DNA of 22,328 nt. It comes from an uncultured Flavobacteriales bacterium (lineage in GTDB: Bacteria; Bacteroidota; Bacteroidia; Palsa-965). Under the pieces are notes generated by a model. It was not told the DNA's origin and did not search any database. It was given only the letters and a program-made list of their open reading frames with translations. Within the stretch, counting starts at the first letter, position 1; every line of letters starts with the position of its first letter. The position numbers and the translations under genes are program-made. The DNA lies in the NCBI GenBank assembly GCA_946478675.1, contig CAMLEF010000029.1, positions 1-22,328 on the forward strand. The letters are read 5' to 3'. This document shows, one piece after another, positions 14,271 through 21,292 of this stretch.

Positions 14271-15620
14271 TCAATTCGGGAAAAGCACGCCGTCACAATC
14301 CAAACAATTCAGCGTCGGAACCCTCGCGGCGAATTTATAATTGATCGCTTTGATGAATTCGTTGGTGATGAGCGCGTAGCCTTTCTGGTGCGGGTGATAA
14401 CCGTCGAGCGAGAAAAATCCGCCCGTTACGAATTCCGCGTTGATGTCGACGCCGTCCCAGCGCACGCCGCTCTGCACATTCTGGAAATACGCATGCATAT
14501 CCACCAACGCAAAATCGTACTGCGCGGCTTTCTGCGCAATGACCTGGTTGTACGCATCGATCACCTGGTCGAGGAAAGCGACTTCACCGCTGTCGAGCAC
14601 GTAACGTTTCGGGATCGTGGAAAAGAGCACGCCCATGTAATTGCATTTCATCGAATCGAGCGGAACGCCGAGCGTGATGTATTCGCCCGCGTGCATCTGC
14701 CGTACACCCGACGGCGCATTCGGATCGTCGATCACAAAACCGTTCGCGCCTTCGTGGAAAGAAATATGCGTGAGGCCGCTCACCGTGTAAATGTCATTGA
14801 GCGAATCGGCTTTGCTCTGCGTGAGCGTGGCGCCGTTCCAGGGCACGAGCGTGAAATACGGAAAGCTGCGAAAGCCCGGGATATTCGCGATCGCACCTTT
14901 CTGTCCCTGTGCCGCGAGCGGACGCAGGATCGAATCGAGATGCGCGGCGAACTGCTGCGGCGTAATGACCGGCGGAGCCACGCCACCATGACGCGCCCAT
15001 CCGTAAATATTTTCCATGCCCAGCCACGCCGTCACGAAGCTCACCGGCGCCTGTCGCGTTTCCTGCGCGATCGTGGAGACGCCGGGGTTCGATGCGACAG
15101 GATAATAAAACGGCGTGTGGTAATTGTTGAACGGGTTCGCGCCGGTTTGCGGATTGAACCAATCGGCAGTCGTCGCAAACGGGATCGTCATGCACGTCGC
15201 GTTGTGCGGTGCATGCGGCAGCAACCAGTTTTGCGCATCGGGCAGCGCGACGGGATGCGTCACCGGCATCAATGAAGTCACGCCCTGGCAATCGGTGGCG
15301 TGATCGAGCTTCAGCGGAAACATGAACCACGGCTCCCACGGTTTTTCATTCCAGCCGAGCGCCGCATTTTCCGGCATCGACGACACATACATCGTCTGGC
15401 TTCCCGCCAAACGGAATTGCTGCGTCAGCATCGCGGCCACACTGTGCTCCTGGTCTGCGCGCGTCAGTCCGCCGTTCTGGTATCCCGAAAGAAAATTATC
15501 GCCGACGAAAGCAACTTCCGTAAAATTCGCAGCACCGGCAGAAGGCGAAAAATCGACGGGCTGCGGCCGACAAGTGCCCAGCAGCAGCGGAAGAAACAGG
15601 AACGGCAGAAGCTTTTTCAT
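14271..15620 (-). CDS. SGNH/GDSL-hydrolase-like lipoprotein with altered active site
   Basis: A 449-residue protein with a lipoprotein signal: hydrophobic MKKLLPFLFLPLLLGTC, lipid on Cys17. The overall pattern follows a Bacteroidota SGNH family: block I VAFVGDNFLSGYQNGG, block III region VTAWLGMENIYGWARHGG and block V SLDGYHPHQKGYALITNEFI. The usual block I is GNSLTAGY; here the serine position is Asn42. The usual GGND of block III is GMEN, with Glu in place of the oxyanion-hole Asn. Asp406 and His409 of block V are kept. It may therefore be inactive, a binding protein, or use another residue. It begins 11 nt after the esterase stop, as the last gene of the unit. Confidence 0.82.
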   Translation of the reverse strand: MKKLLPFLFLPLLLGTCRPQPVDFSPSAGAANFTEVAFVGDNFLSGYQNGGLTRADQEHSVAAMLTQQFRLAGSQTMYVSSMPENAALGWNEKPWEPWFMFPLKLDHATDCQGVTSLMPVTHPVALPDAQNWLLPHAPHNATCMTIPFATTADWFNPQTGANPFNNYHTPFYYPVASNPGVSTIAQETRQAPVSFVTAWLGMENIYGWARHGGVAPPVITPQQFAAHLDSILRPLAAQGQKGAIANIPGFRSFPYFTLVPWNGATLTQSKADSLNDIYTVSGLTHISFHEGANGFVIDDPNAPSGVRQMHAGEYITLGVPLDSMKCNYMGVLFSTIPKRYVLDSGEVAFLDQVIDAYNQVIAQKAAQYDFALVDMHAYFQNVQSGVRWDGVDINAEFVTGGFFSLDGYHPHQKGYALITNEFIKAINYKFAARVPTLNCLDCDGVLFPN

Positions 15621-15631
15621 TCGCGCGAAAA

Positions 15632-16909
15632 TTAATGCGTCACCACGAGCGGCGACTGGTAGCTGTATTCGCTGCTGAGCACACGCACCATGTACAAGCC
15701 CGCAGGCAATTCACCGGTGTTGATCGTCATCGTGGTTGCTCCGCTGAATTTTTCTTCGCTCACGATGCGGCCCGTGTAATCAACAACCTGCACGGAAGCA
15801 GGCGCGATGGCGAGACGCGAGAAGTCGATGCGCACTTCGGTATTCGCCGGGTTCGGACTGAGGCTGATGAGCGACGGCAGCGCTTTCATTTCTGCAATGC
15901 CGATCGGGAAATTGTAGGAGCAGTCCAACGGATCGCCGCAGAGGTAATGCACGAGGAAGTTGCGCGTGATCACCAGCGTCGTGTCATAATACGCGGGATT
16001 GCTGACTTCCGGAACGTGATCCTGTCCTTCGTACGTTTCGAAGCAATGCTCGATGTTCGCATTCGTCAAACGAACAGCGACGGAAGCGGAACCGTCCACT
16101 TCGAGCAGCGGGTAAGATCCGAGGAGATAAATGGTTGCCGAACCGTACGGAACCGTCTGGTCCTGGTCGCCGTGGAAAAGCATCGCCGGCATATTTCCCG
16201 GTGCGATCCACGACGTATCACCGAGCGCGCCGCAGATGTCGATGACGCCGCGGAACGAAGAAGAGTAACCGGGATTTCCGCTCAGTCCTTCGAGACCGCC
16301 GTTCAGCCCGTAATGATTCGTCGTATCGGCATACAGCGGGAACTCGCCCATGTTATCCATGTACGCCATGTGCAGCGCCGTGATCGCGCCCGCAGAAACG
16401 CCCATCACGAAAATGTTCGACGTGTCGATGCGGTAGCTGTTGCCGTTCGTCGCGAAATCTTTTTTGAAGAAACGCACCGCCGCTTTGCCGTCGTGCACCG
16501 CGCGGATCACGGAGCCTGCCGCATCCACGCTGTCGGGTGTGCCGAACGGGAAGTTCGTCATGCCCACGCGATAGTCGATCGAAGCGACGACGTAGCCCAT
16601 GCGCGAAAAATCATTGCAGAATTGCAGCACGTCGCCGCCGGTTTTGGAACCGCCGAGGAAGTTGCCGCCGTGAATGAGAATGAGCAGCGGGCGGTGCATG
16701 GCCGTGTCGCCTTTCGGCATGTGCACGTCGAGCTTGAGTGACGTCACCGCGTTCGACATGTTCACGTTGCTGCCGTAAACGATGTTGGAGATCGCGGAAT
16801 CCTGCGCGAAGGTGATGTCGCGGTAACGTGTGCCGTTGCATTGCGCAGAAATTTGCTTCGTCGTGAAGAGCGCTGCGGTGGCGAGTGCGAGGAGGTAGAA
16901 TTTTTTCAT
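15632..16909 (-). CDS. Secreted alpha/beta-hydrolase esterase with T9SS sorting tail
   Basis: A 425-residue exported carboxylesterase-like enzyme. The signal peptide is MKKFYLLALATAALFTTKQISA, cut before Gln23. The oxyanion-hole loop is LILIHGGNFLGGSK (His80-Gly-Gly), the nucleophile is Ser172 in VMGVSAGAI, the probable acid is Asp248 or Asp250 in LFHGDQDQTVP, and His298 lies in YEGQDHVPEV. This arrangement is that of HSL/carboxylesterase and feruloyl-esterase-like proteins. Residues about 349-425 are a type A T9SS sorting domain (LSPNPANTEVRIDF, VQVVDYTGRIV, LPAGLYMVRV), so the enzyme is delivered to the cell surface or medium. It starts 9 nt after the FadL stop. The substrate is not visible. 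Confidence 0.9.
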   Translation of the reverse strand: MKKFYLLALATAALFTTKQISAQCNGTRYRDITFAQDSAISNIVYGSNVNMSNAVTSLKLDVHMPKGDTAMHRPLLILIHGGNFLGGSKTGGDVLQFCNDFSRMGYVVASIDYRVGMTNFPFGTPDSVDAAGSVIRAVHDGKAAVRFFKKDFATNGNSYRIDTSNIFVMGVSAGAITALHMAYMDNMGEFPLYADTTNHYGLNGGLEGLSGNPGYSSSFRGVIDICGALGDTSWIAPGNMPAMLFHGDQDQTVPYGSATIYLLGSYPLLEVDGSASVAVRLTNANIEHCFETYEGQDHVPEVSNPAYYDTTLVITRNFLVHYLCGDPLDCSYNFPIGIAEMKALPSLISLSPNPANTEVRIDFSRLAIAPASVQVVDYTGRIVSEEKFSGATTMTINTGELPAGLYMVRVLSSEYSYQSPLVVTH

Positions 16910-16918
16910 GTGAGAGGA

Positions 16919-18148
16919 TTAGAACGTGCAGGCGATTCCTGCGCCGAATGCGTTGACCATGGTTTGATATGTTCCGGAAAAACCGGTTTCGAGATTCGTG
17001 TCGGTGCGGCGATTTCCCTGTGTGTAGAGATAGAAAAAGTTGGCGCTGATGTTTTGCGTGAAATGAAATGTGCAGCCGGCCGTGATGCCGAAGCGGTCGC
17101 TGTCGGGCGTTTCCGGCGTGAGGTAACCATCCTGCACCGGCGTGAGATCGTAATAGACGCCGTCGCGCAATTCGACTTTTTCATCGGCGATGTAGTTCGC
17201 ACCCGCACGGAACGTGTACGTGTCCTTGTAGCAGCGCGCGGAATGCACGTCTTCGAGCTTGTCGGTATTCGTCGCGAAATCGATGCGCAGCGTATCGTAC
17301 GACGACCAGTTCGTGCGGTTGATGTCGACGGCGAATTTCCATTTCTCATTCGTGTAACCAAGACCGAGCGAGATCGTCGACGGCAGTTTCAGCTTCGTGG
17401 TAAAAGAGCCGTCCGGAAAATATTCCGCCAGCGAACCGGGAACCGTAAAGTCGGCCGTTCCGTTTTTCACTTCAACGCCAACGCCCGAGCGCATTGAAAT
17501 GCCTGCTGAAAAATGATCACCGATCTTCGAATAAACGCCGGCATTCCATCCGAAGCCGGAAGCTTTTCCTTCGAGCTTCGCATCGCCGTAATTGCCCTGC
17601 GCATCCTGCACCGGCACGCCTTTCTCCAATGAAAAAGAGCCCGTCGCATACACGAAGCCCGCGCCCACGCTCAGCCAGTCGGTGAAGCGATACGAAGCGG
17701 AAGGCTGGATATAAAACGTCTCGAGGCTGATGGAGCGGATGATGAATTGACCTTTCCAGTCGGAAGGCCAGGCCGCGCTGCTGCCGTACGGATTATAAAC
17801 GCCGAGACCGAACGCGAACTTCGAGCTGTCGGGATGAAACGCCGCATACACATTCACCGGCGTGGCGATATGGTTCTTCATGTACGCATGATAAATGCCC
17901 GGCGAACGTTCCATGTAAATCGTGTGCGGCACGAGCAAGGAAACGCCCGCATCGAATTGCCAGCCCGGCTGCAGGAACGACATGCCTGCAGGATTGAAGA
18001 AAACGGTGGCGGCATCGGTACAGAGGCCGGTGCCCGTATGGCCCATGCCGAGCTGCCGTGTGCCGTGCGTATTGAGCTGGAAACCGCCGGCGCGAAGGGA
18101 GCCGAAGCTGCACCCCAACAGCAGCAAAGCGAGTAAACGTCTGATCAT
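16919..18148 (-). CDS. OmpP1/FadL-family outer-membrane transporter
   Basis: A 409-residue outer-membrane beta-barrel protein with signal peptide MIRRLLALLLLGCSFGSLRA (cut after residue 20). The mature N-terminus GGFQLNTHGTRQLGMGHTGT and the NPAG motif at residues 52-55 (TVFFNPAGMSF) are family signatures; FadL family proteins take up long-chain fatty acids and other hydrophobic compounds. The rest is alternating amphipathic strands, and the protein ends in phenylalanine (IACTF) as outer-membrane barrels do. The longer frame to 18217 crosses the -7 element TACTTTTA at 18166-18173, so the ATG at 18148 is used. First gene of the three-gene unit. Confidence 0.92.
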   Translation of the reverse strand: MIRRLLALLLLGCSFGSLRAGGFQLNTHGTRQLGMGHTGTGLCTDAATVFFNPAGMSFLQPGWQFDAGVSLLVPHTIYMERSPGIYHAYMKNHIATPVNVYAAFHPDSSKFAFGLGVYNPYGSSAAWPSDWKGQFIIRSISLETFYIQPSASYRFTDWLSVGAGFVYATGSFSLEKGVPVQDAQGNYGDAKLEGKASGFGWNAGVYSKIGDHFSAGISMRSGVGVEVKNGTADFTVPGSLAEYFPDGSFTTKLKLPSTISLGLGYTNEKWKFAVDINRTNWSSYDTLRIDFATNTDKLEDVHSARCYKDTYTFRAGANYIADEKVELRDGVYYDLTPVQDGYLTPETPDSDRFGITAGCTFHFTQNISANFFYLYTQGNRRTDTNLETGFSGTYQTMVNAFGAGIACTF

Positions 18149-18165
18149 GCGGGAAGGTTGGTCTT

Positions 18166-18173
18166 TAAAAGTA
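18166..18173 (-). promoter_or_regulatory. -7 promoter element TACTTTTA of the FadL-esterase-SGNH unit
   Basis: A match to TAnnTTT(G/A) on the minus strand, 17 nt before the ATG at 18148. It is back-to-back with the AraC promoter at 18249, leaving 75 nt for shared control sites. Confidence 0.6.
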
Positions 18174-18248
18174 GCAATTCGTGCAGAAGAAAAAAACTCT
18201 GGTGAAATGGCAAACAACAGCAGCGAAAGTGTCTTGCGCCGCAGCGCT

Positions 18249-18256
18249 TACCTTTG
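18249..18256 (+). promoter_or_regulatory. -7 promoter element TACCTTTG of the araC-type gene
   Basis: An exact consensus match, 8 nt before the ATG at 18265. Confidence 0.75.
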
Positions 18257-18264
18257 CAGAAGAC

Positions 18265-19050
18265 ATGCAGCACCAGGAATTCGACGCGCCGAAAGCACTG
18301 CGGGACTTTATCAAATGTTTCTGGCATACGCGCATGGAGCTTCATGAACAGCAGTCCGGCTTTGAAGTGCTTCCCGACGGCAACGTGGAGATCGTGTTTC
18401 ATTTCGGAAGCGATTGCCGCATTTTCACGAAGGACGAATGGCGTCCCCTGCCCTCTCCGTCGGTGATGGGCCTGCCCGACCAGCCGGTGGTGCTGAAGGC
18501 CAGCGGACATTTCGAAGTGATCGGCGTTCGTTGCTTTCCCTGGACGGTTTTCGGTTTGCTTGAAATTCCTGCGGGGAAAGAGCAGCTGTCGTTGTCCGAT
18601 CACCCGGTTGCGCAGCTGCACCCGCTGGTAAGCGAATGCATGCGGGAGGGCCGGATTCATGATGCTGTAGTGTTGCTGCAGGATTTTTTTCTTGCAAGAC
18701 ATCCGCAACTGCCGGTTGACCGAACGCTTTCGAAAGCAGGATCTGCCTTATGCGAAGCGAACGGCACACTGCCTGTGGGCGAAGTTGCAGCGGCGGCACA
18801 TACTACTGTGCGCACGCTCGAGAGAAAGTTCAAGCAATCGTCGGGCTTCACGGTGAAAGACGTGTCGGGGCTGATGCGGTTCGAGCAGGTGCGCAATTAC
18901 CTGTGGCTGCATCCCGATGCCAATCTTGCTGCGCTGGCGGAGGAAATGGGCTACACCGATCAATCGCACCTCAGCCGCGAATTCAAGCGCTACAGCGGCA
19001 CAACGCCCGCCGCATTCGCCCGCAAACACGCCGGGAAAAACGCGCGGTAA
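18265..19050 (+). CDS. AraC-family transcriptional regulator
   Basis: A 261-residue regulator. The N-terminal ~150 residues form an effector domain of the DUF6597 type (ALRDFIKCFWHTRMEL, then EVLPDGNVEIVFHFG, then VIGVRCFPW). The C-terminal ~100 residues hold two helix-turn-helix motifs: LPVGEVAAAAHTTVRTLERK followed by FKQSSGFTVKD, and NLAALAEEMGYTDQSHLSRE followed by FKRYSGTTPAAFARK, the AraC/XylS signature. The frame is open upstream to 18181, but the exact -7 element at 18249-18256 places the start at 18265. It is divergent from the FadL-esterase-SGNH unit with a 116-nt shared gap, so it may control that unit; this is inferred from position only. Confidence 0.92.
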   Translation: MQHQEFDAPKALRDFIKCFWHTRMELHEQQSGFEVLPDGNVEIVFHFGSDCRIFTKDEWRPLPSPSVMGLPDQPVVLKASGHFEVIGVRCFPWTVFGLLEIPAGKEQLSLSDHPVAQLHPLVSECMREGRIHDAVVLLQDFFLARHPQLPVDRTLSKAGSALCEANGTLPVGEVAAAAHTTVRTLERKFKQSSGFTVKDVSGLMRFEQVRNYLWLHPDANLAALAEEMGYTDQSHLSREFKRYSGTTPAAFARKHAGKNAR

Positions 19051-19236
19051 CCGGAATTTTGTCGGATTTATACAAGCGTAACGCAAAGCCGTTCCGGAAT
19101 TTTGCGCCGTAATCTTTTTGTTTCCCGACGAAAGCTCCGGCAATAGAACCTCTGCTGTTCACTGCTGCGTTTCTGCGAAACACTTCCCGCATTTATCCGC
19201 AGTCGTGTTCCATGCGGATTTCTTATACGATTAATT

Positions 19237-20445
19237 ATGCATTTTAATAAAAGTAAACTTCCATTATGGATTGTCATTGGAATTGTGCTGATGAATTCCA
19301 TCGGCCTTTCCATTGTGCTGCCGCTGCTGCCCTTCCTTGTTGGACGTTATCTTCCCGAACGACAGGTCGCAGTGGGCATGAGCGCGTTGCTCTCGGTGTT
19401 TGCGGCCTGCACGTTTTTTGCCGCGCCGGTGCTGGGTGCGCTGAGCGATCGTTACGGACGGAAAATCATCCTGCTCATCAGCCTGCTGGGATCCGTCACC
19501 GGTTACGTGCTGTTCGGCATCGGCGGCGCACTCTGGGTGCTGTTTCTCGGGCGGATCATCGATGGGCTCACGGCAGGTAATATCAGCACGCTGTTTGCGT
19601 ACCTCTCCGACAGCACGAAACCGGAAGAGCGCGCGAAGTGGTTCGGTTACGTCGGCGCGGTGATGGGCATCGGGAAGATCGGCGGGCCGGCGCTGGGCGG
19701 ATGGCTGGGGAGTCTTTCGCTGGGATTGCCGTTTTTTATCACGGCGGGAGTGATCCTGCTCTCCGCGCTCGCTGTTTATTTCTTCCTGCCGGAATCATTG
19801 CCGCTGGAAAAAAGAACAAAGACCTTATCGCGCGACCACTTCAATACGTTTGCTCATTTCCAGGAAATGTTCCGCATGAAGCAGCTGCAATTGCTGCTGG
19901 TGCTTGGAGCGCTCTTCTACGCCGCGCTGGGTATTTTTCAATTTAATTTCACGTTGCTCCTGAAGGATATTTATAAATGGGGCCCGGCGCTGATCGGCAG
20001 TATGCTGACGGTGGCGGGGATCTGCGAAATACTTTCTCGTGCGGTGCTGTTGCCGTGGCTGCTGAAACGCTTCCAGGAGAGAAGCATCGGCATTGCAGGA
20101 TTGGCCGGACTTTGCGCAGGATTGGCATTGCTGCTCGCGAGCGTCTACCTGCATTCCACGATCCTCATTGCGCTCGCTGTCGTGCTGATCATTTCCGGCG
20201 AAGGGCTGTTCGATCCGACGTACAACGCCCGCCTTTCTCAATCGGTGGATGAGCGCAGCCAGGGGAAACTGCAGGGCGTAAACATCAGCCTGCAATCGGC
20301 GAACAACATGCTGATCCCGCTGGGCGCCGCAGCGCTTTACATTTACAGCCCGGGAATGTTATACGGCGCCGCCGCGATGATCATTCTCGTCGCGCTGCGA
20401 TTGCACCTGATCGCATTCACAACCACCAAACGCGCTGAAACATGA
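19237..20445 (+). CDS. MFS transporter, TetA-like (TCR subfamily)
   Basis: A 402-residue inner-membrane protein with about 12 hydrophobic segments in two six-helix halves. Loop 2-3 carries the MFS motif A, GALSDRYGRKIIL. The N-terminal half has IVLPLLPFLVGRY, GRIIDGLTAGNIS and GPALGGWLG, the pattern of the tetracycline-resistance-like MFS subfamily. Related proteins in Bacteroidota export diverse drugs or metabolites; nothing shows that this one confers tetracycline resistance. The stop overlaps the ATG of the DoxX-family gene (ATGA), so the two are coupled. Confidence 0.92.
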   Translation: MHFNKSKLPLWIVIGIVLMNSIGLSIVLPLLPFLVGRYLPERQVAVGMSALLSVFAACTFFAAPVLGALSDRYGRKIILLISLLGSVTGYVLFGIGGALWVLFLGRIIDGLTAGNISTLFAYLSDSTKPEERAKWFGYVGAVMGIGKIGGPALGGWLGSLSLGLPFFITAGVILLSALAVYFFLPESLPLEKRTKTLSRDHFNTFAHFQEMFRMKQLQLLLVLGALFYAALGIFQFNFTLLLKDIYKWGPALIGSMLTVAGICEILSRAVLLPWLLKRFQERSIGIAGLAGLCAGLALLLASVYLHSTILIALAVVLIISGEGLFDPTYNARLSQSVDERSQGKLQGVNISLQSANNMLIPLGAAALYIYSPGMLYGAAAMIILVALRLHLIAFTTTKRAET

Positions 20446-20810
20446 ACACGACACTCTGGATCCTGCAATCGCTACTTGCTGCTGCGTTCATCCTGCCCGG
20501 CTACGGCAAGCTCTTCAGCAGCAAAGAGCAGCACATTGCCGACGGGCACATCCGCCCCGGCGCATCTGTGTTGCCCATCCGTGTGCTCGGCGTGCTGGAA
20601 GGACTTGGCTGCATCGGCATCATCGTCCCATGGCTCACCGGCATTTTACCGGTGCTTACACCCGTTGCCGCCACCGGTTTCGCGCTGATCATGACGGCCG
20701 GGCTGGTGCATCATGCGCGGAAAAAGGAATTCAAGATGTTACCGATGCTCGCGCTGCTGCTGGTGATGGCGATGATGGTAGCGTGGTTCAGGTTCAGGCA
20801 ATTGCTGTAA
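20442..20810 (+). CDS. DoxX-family membrane protein
   Basis: A 122-residue inner-membrane protein with four hydrophobic helices: LWILQSLLAAAFILPGYGKL, VLGVLEGLGCIGIIVPWLTG, LTPVAATGFALIMTAGLVHH and MLPMLALLLVMAMMVAWFRF. The GYGKL after helix 1 and E-x-x-G in helix 2 match DoxX/DoxD-like proteins. The family is linked to thiol and redox handling at the membrane in some bacteria, but its role here is unknown. It is coupled to the MFS gene by a 4-nt overlap. The tRNA promoter follows 39 nt downstream. Confidence 0.88.
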   Translation: MNTTLWILQSLLAAAFILPGYGKLFSSKEQHIADGHIRPGASVLPIRVLGVLEGLGCIGIIVPWLTGILPVLTPVAATGFALIMTAGLVHHARKKEFKMLPMLALLLVMAMMVAWFRFRQLL

Positions 20811-20848
20811 GGAAACGGGATGCAGGCTGGCAGTTTTGCGGAGTGTGC

Positions 20849-20856
20849 TACCTTTG
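20849..20856 (+). promoter_or_regulatory. -7 promoter element TACCTTTG of the tRNA-Arg gene
   Basis: An exact TAnnTTTG match. The expected transcription start, about 20863, lies before the partial tRNA copy at 20868, so both are in the transcript. Confidence 0.7.
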
Positions 20857-20867
20857 CAGGATTATTG

Positions 20868-20888
20868 GGTGCCGTAGTTCAATGGATA
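20868..20888 (+). repeat. Partial duplicate of the 5' part of tRNA-Arg
   Basis: GGTGCCGTAGTTCAATGGAT plus A (20868-20888) matches the first 21 bases of the tRNA at 20899-20919 with one change (C to G in the acceptor stem). The offset is 31 nt. The copy stops in the D arm, and no anticodon or T arm follows, so it cannot fold as a tRNA. Confidence 0.85.
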
Positions 20889-20898
20889 CCCGCCAGTT

Positions 20899-20970
20899 GG
20901 TCCCGTAGTTCAATGGATAGAATAGAAGTTTCCTAAACTTTTGATACAGGTTCGATTCCTGTCGGGACTA
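20899..20970 (+). tRNA. tRNA-Arg (anticodon CCT)
   Basis: A full cloverleaf of 72 nt: acceptor GGTCCCG with CGGGACT (first pair G-U), TA, D arm GTTC...GAAT, anticodon stem GAAGT / ACTTT with loop TTCCTAA (anticodon CCT), and T arm ACAGG TTCGATT CCTGT. The discriminator is A at 20970 and the CCA end is not encoded. It decodes AGG. Preceded by an exact promoter element and a partial 5' copy, followed by a terminator. Confidence 0.92.
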
Positions 20971-20980
20971 CAACAATAAG

Positions 20981-21014
20981 GAAGCGGCTAAAATCGGCCG
21001 CTTCTTTTATTTTT
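20981..21014 (+). terminator. Terminator of the tRNA-Arg transcript
   Basis: The perfect stem GAAGCGGC / GCCGCTTC (20981-20988 with 20997-21004) is followed by TTTTATTTTT. Confidence 0.88.
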
Positions 21015-21064
21015 AGAGTTCACAGTAATTCTTAGAAATTTGCTTCCCAATAATTTCTGTATTC

Positions 21065-21292
21065 TTAGCACGGATCCTTTCGCCAGTGAGCAGGCTGAGC
21101 TCTGTCTTGCAGATGGCGCTGCCTTGCAACGTGCACTGGGTGGTGCCCCTCATCGCAGGCATATTTTTTTGCGGCGCTTTGTGTTTTAAAGTTTTCCCCA
21201 ACTTGCTTTCCATTAACTATTACGACATAGTGCGAAGTTGGTACATGTTCACTGGATGCGTGAGGTCTATGCTCAACATAGGATGCTGCCAT
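21065..21292 (-). CDS. Hypothetical protein, 75 aa
   Basis: A minus-strand frame starting with ATG at 21292. The middle looks like a small beta-beta-alpha-beta fold: SHYVVIVNGKQVGENFKTQS, AAKKYACDEGHHPVHVARQR, then a polar tail HLQDRAQPAHWRKDPC. The order V-x-V-N-G-K-x-V-G, then a helix, then PVHVARQRHLQDR is protein-like and I would expect conserved relatives, but I cannot name a family. An overlapping minus-strand frame (21013-21213) covers part of the region in another phase and looks less like a protein. No clear -7 element was found. Function unknown. Confidence 0.5.
   Translation of the reverse strand: MAASYVEHRPHASSEHVPTSHYVVIVNGKQVGENFKTQSAAKKYACDEGHHPVHVARQRHLQDRAQPAHWRKDPC

Larger units (their letters stand above)
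13445..14272. repeat. Inverted word-repeat arms (TGCTGATA type) enclosing an orphan gene
   Basis: The left arm 13445-13472 is made of 8-nt words (TTTGCTGA, TATGCCAA, TATGCTGA). The right arm 14237-14272 carries the complementary words (TCAGCACA, TTGTCCAA, TTAGCACA, TTAGCAAA). Reverse-complementing the right arm gives 24 of 28 matches to the left after one 8-nt (one-word) insertion, and all four mismatches are transitions. Between the arms lie two near-identical terminators, the gene at 13535-14071 and a REP-like palindrome. Confidence 0.6.

Noticed and set aside
15635..16741. 368-codon plus-strand frame over the esterase gene
   Set aside because: It is a shadow of the T9SS esterase on the opposite strand; composition is R/H/V/A-rich with no recognisable domain.
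20868..20898. A second complete tRNA gene
   Set aside because: Only the acceptor 5' strand and part of the D arm are present; the anticodon, T arm and 3' acceptor strand are missing.
20868..20970. Prophage or integrative-element attachment site at the tRNA
   Set aside because: The duplicated part is the 5' end, the copies are only 31 nt apart, and no integrase or phage gene lies in the window.
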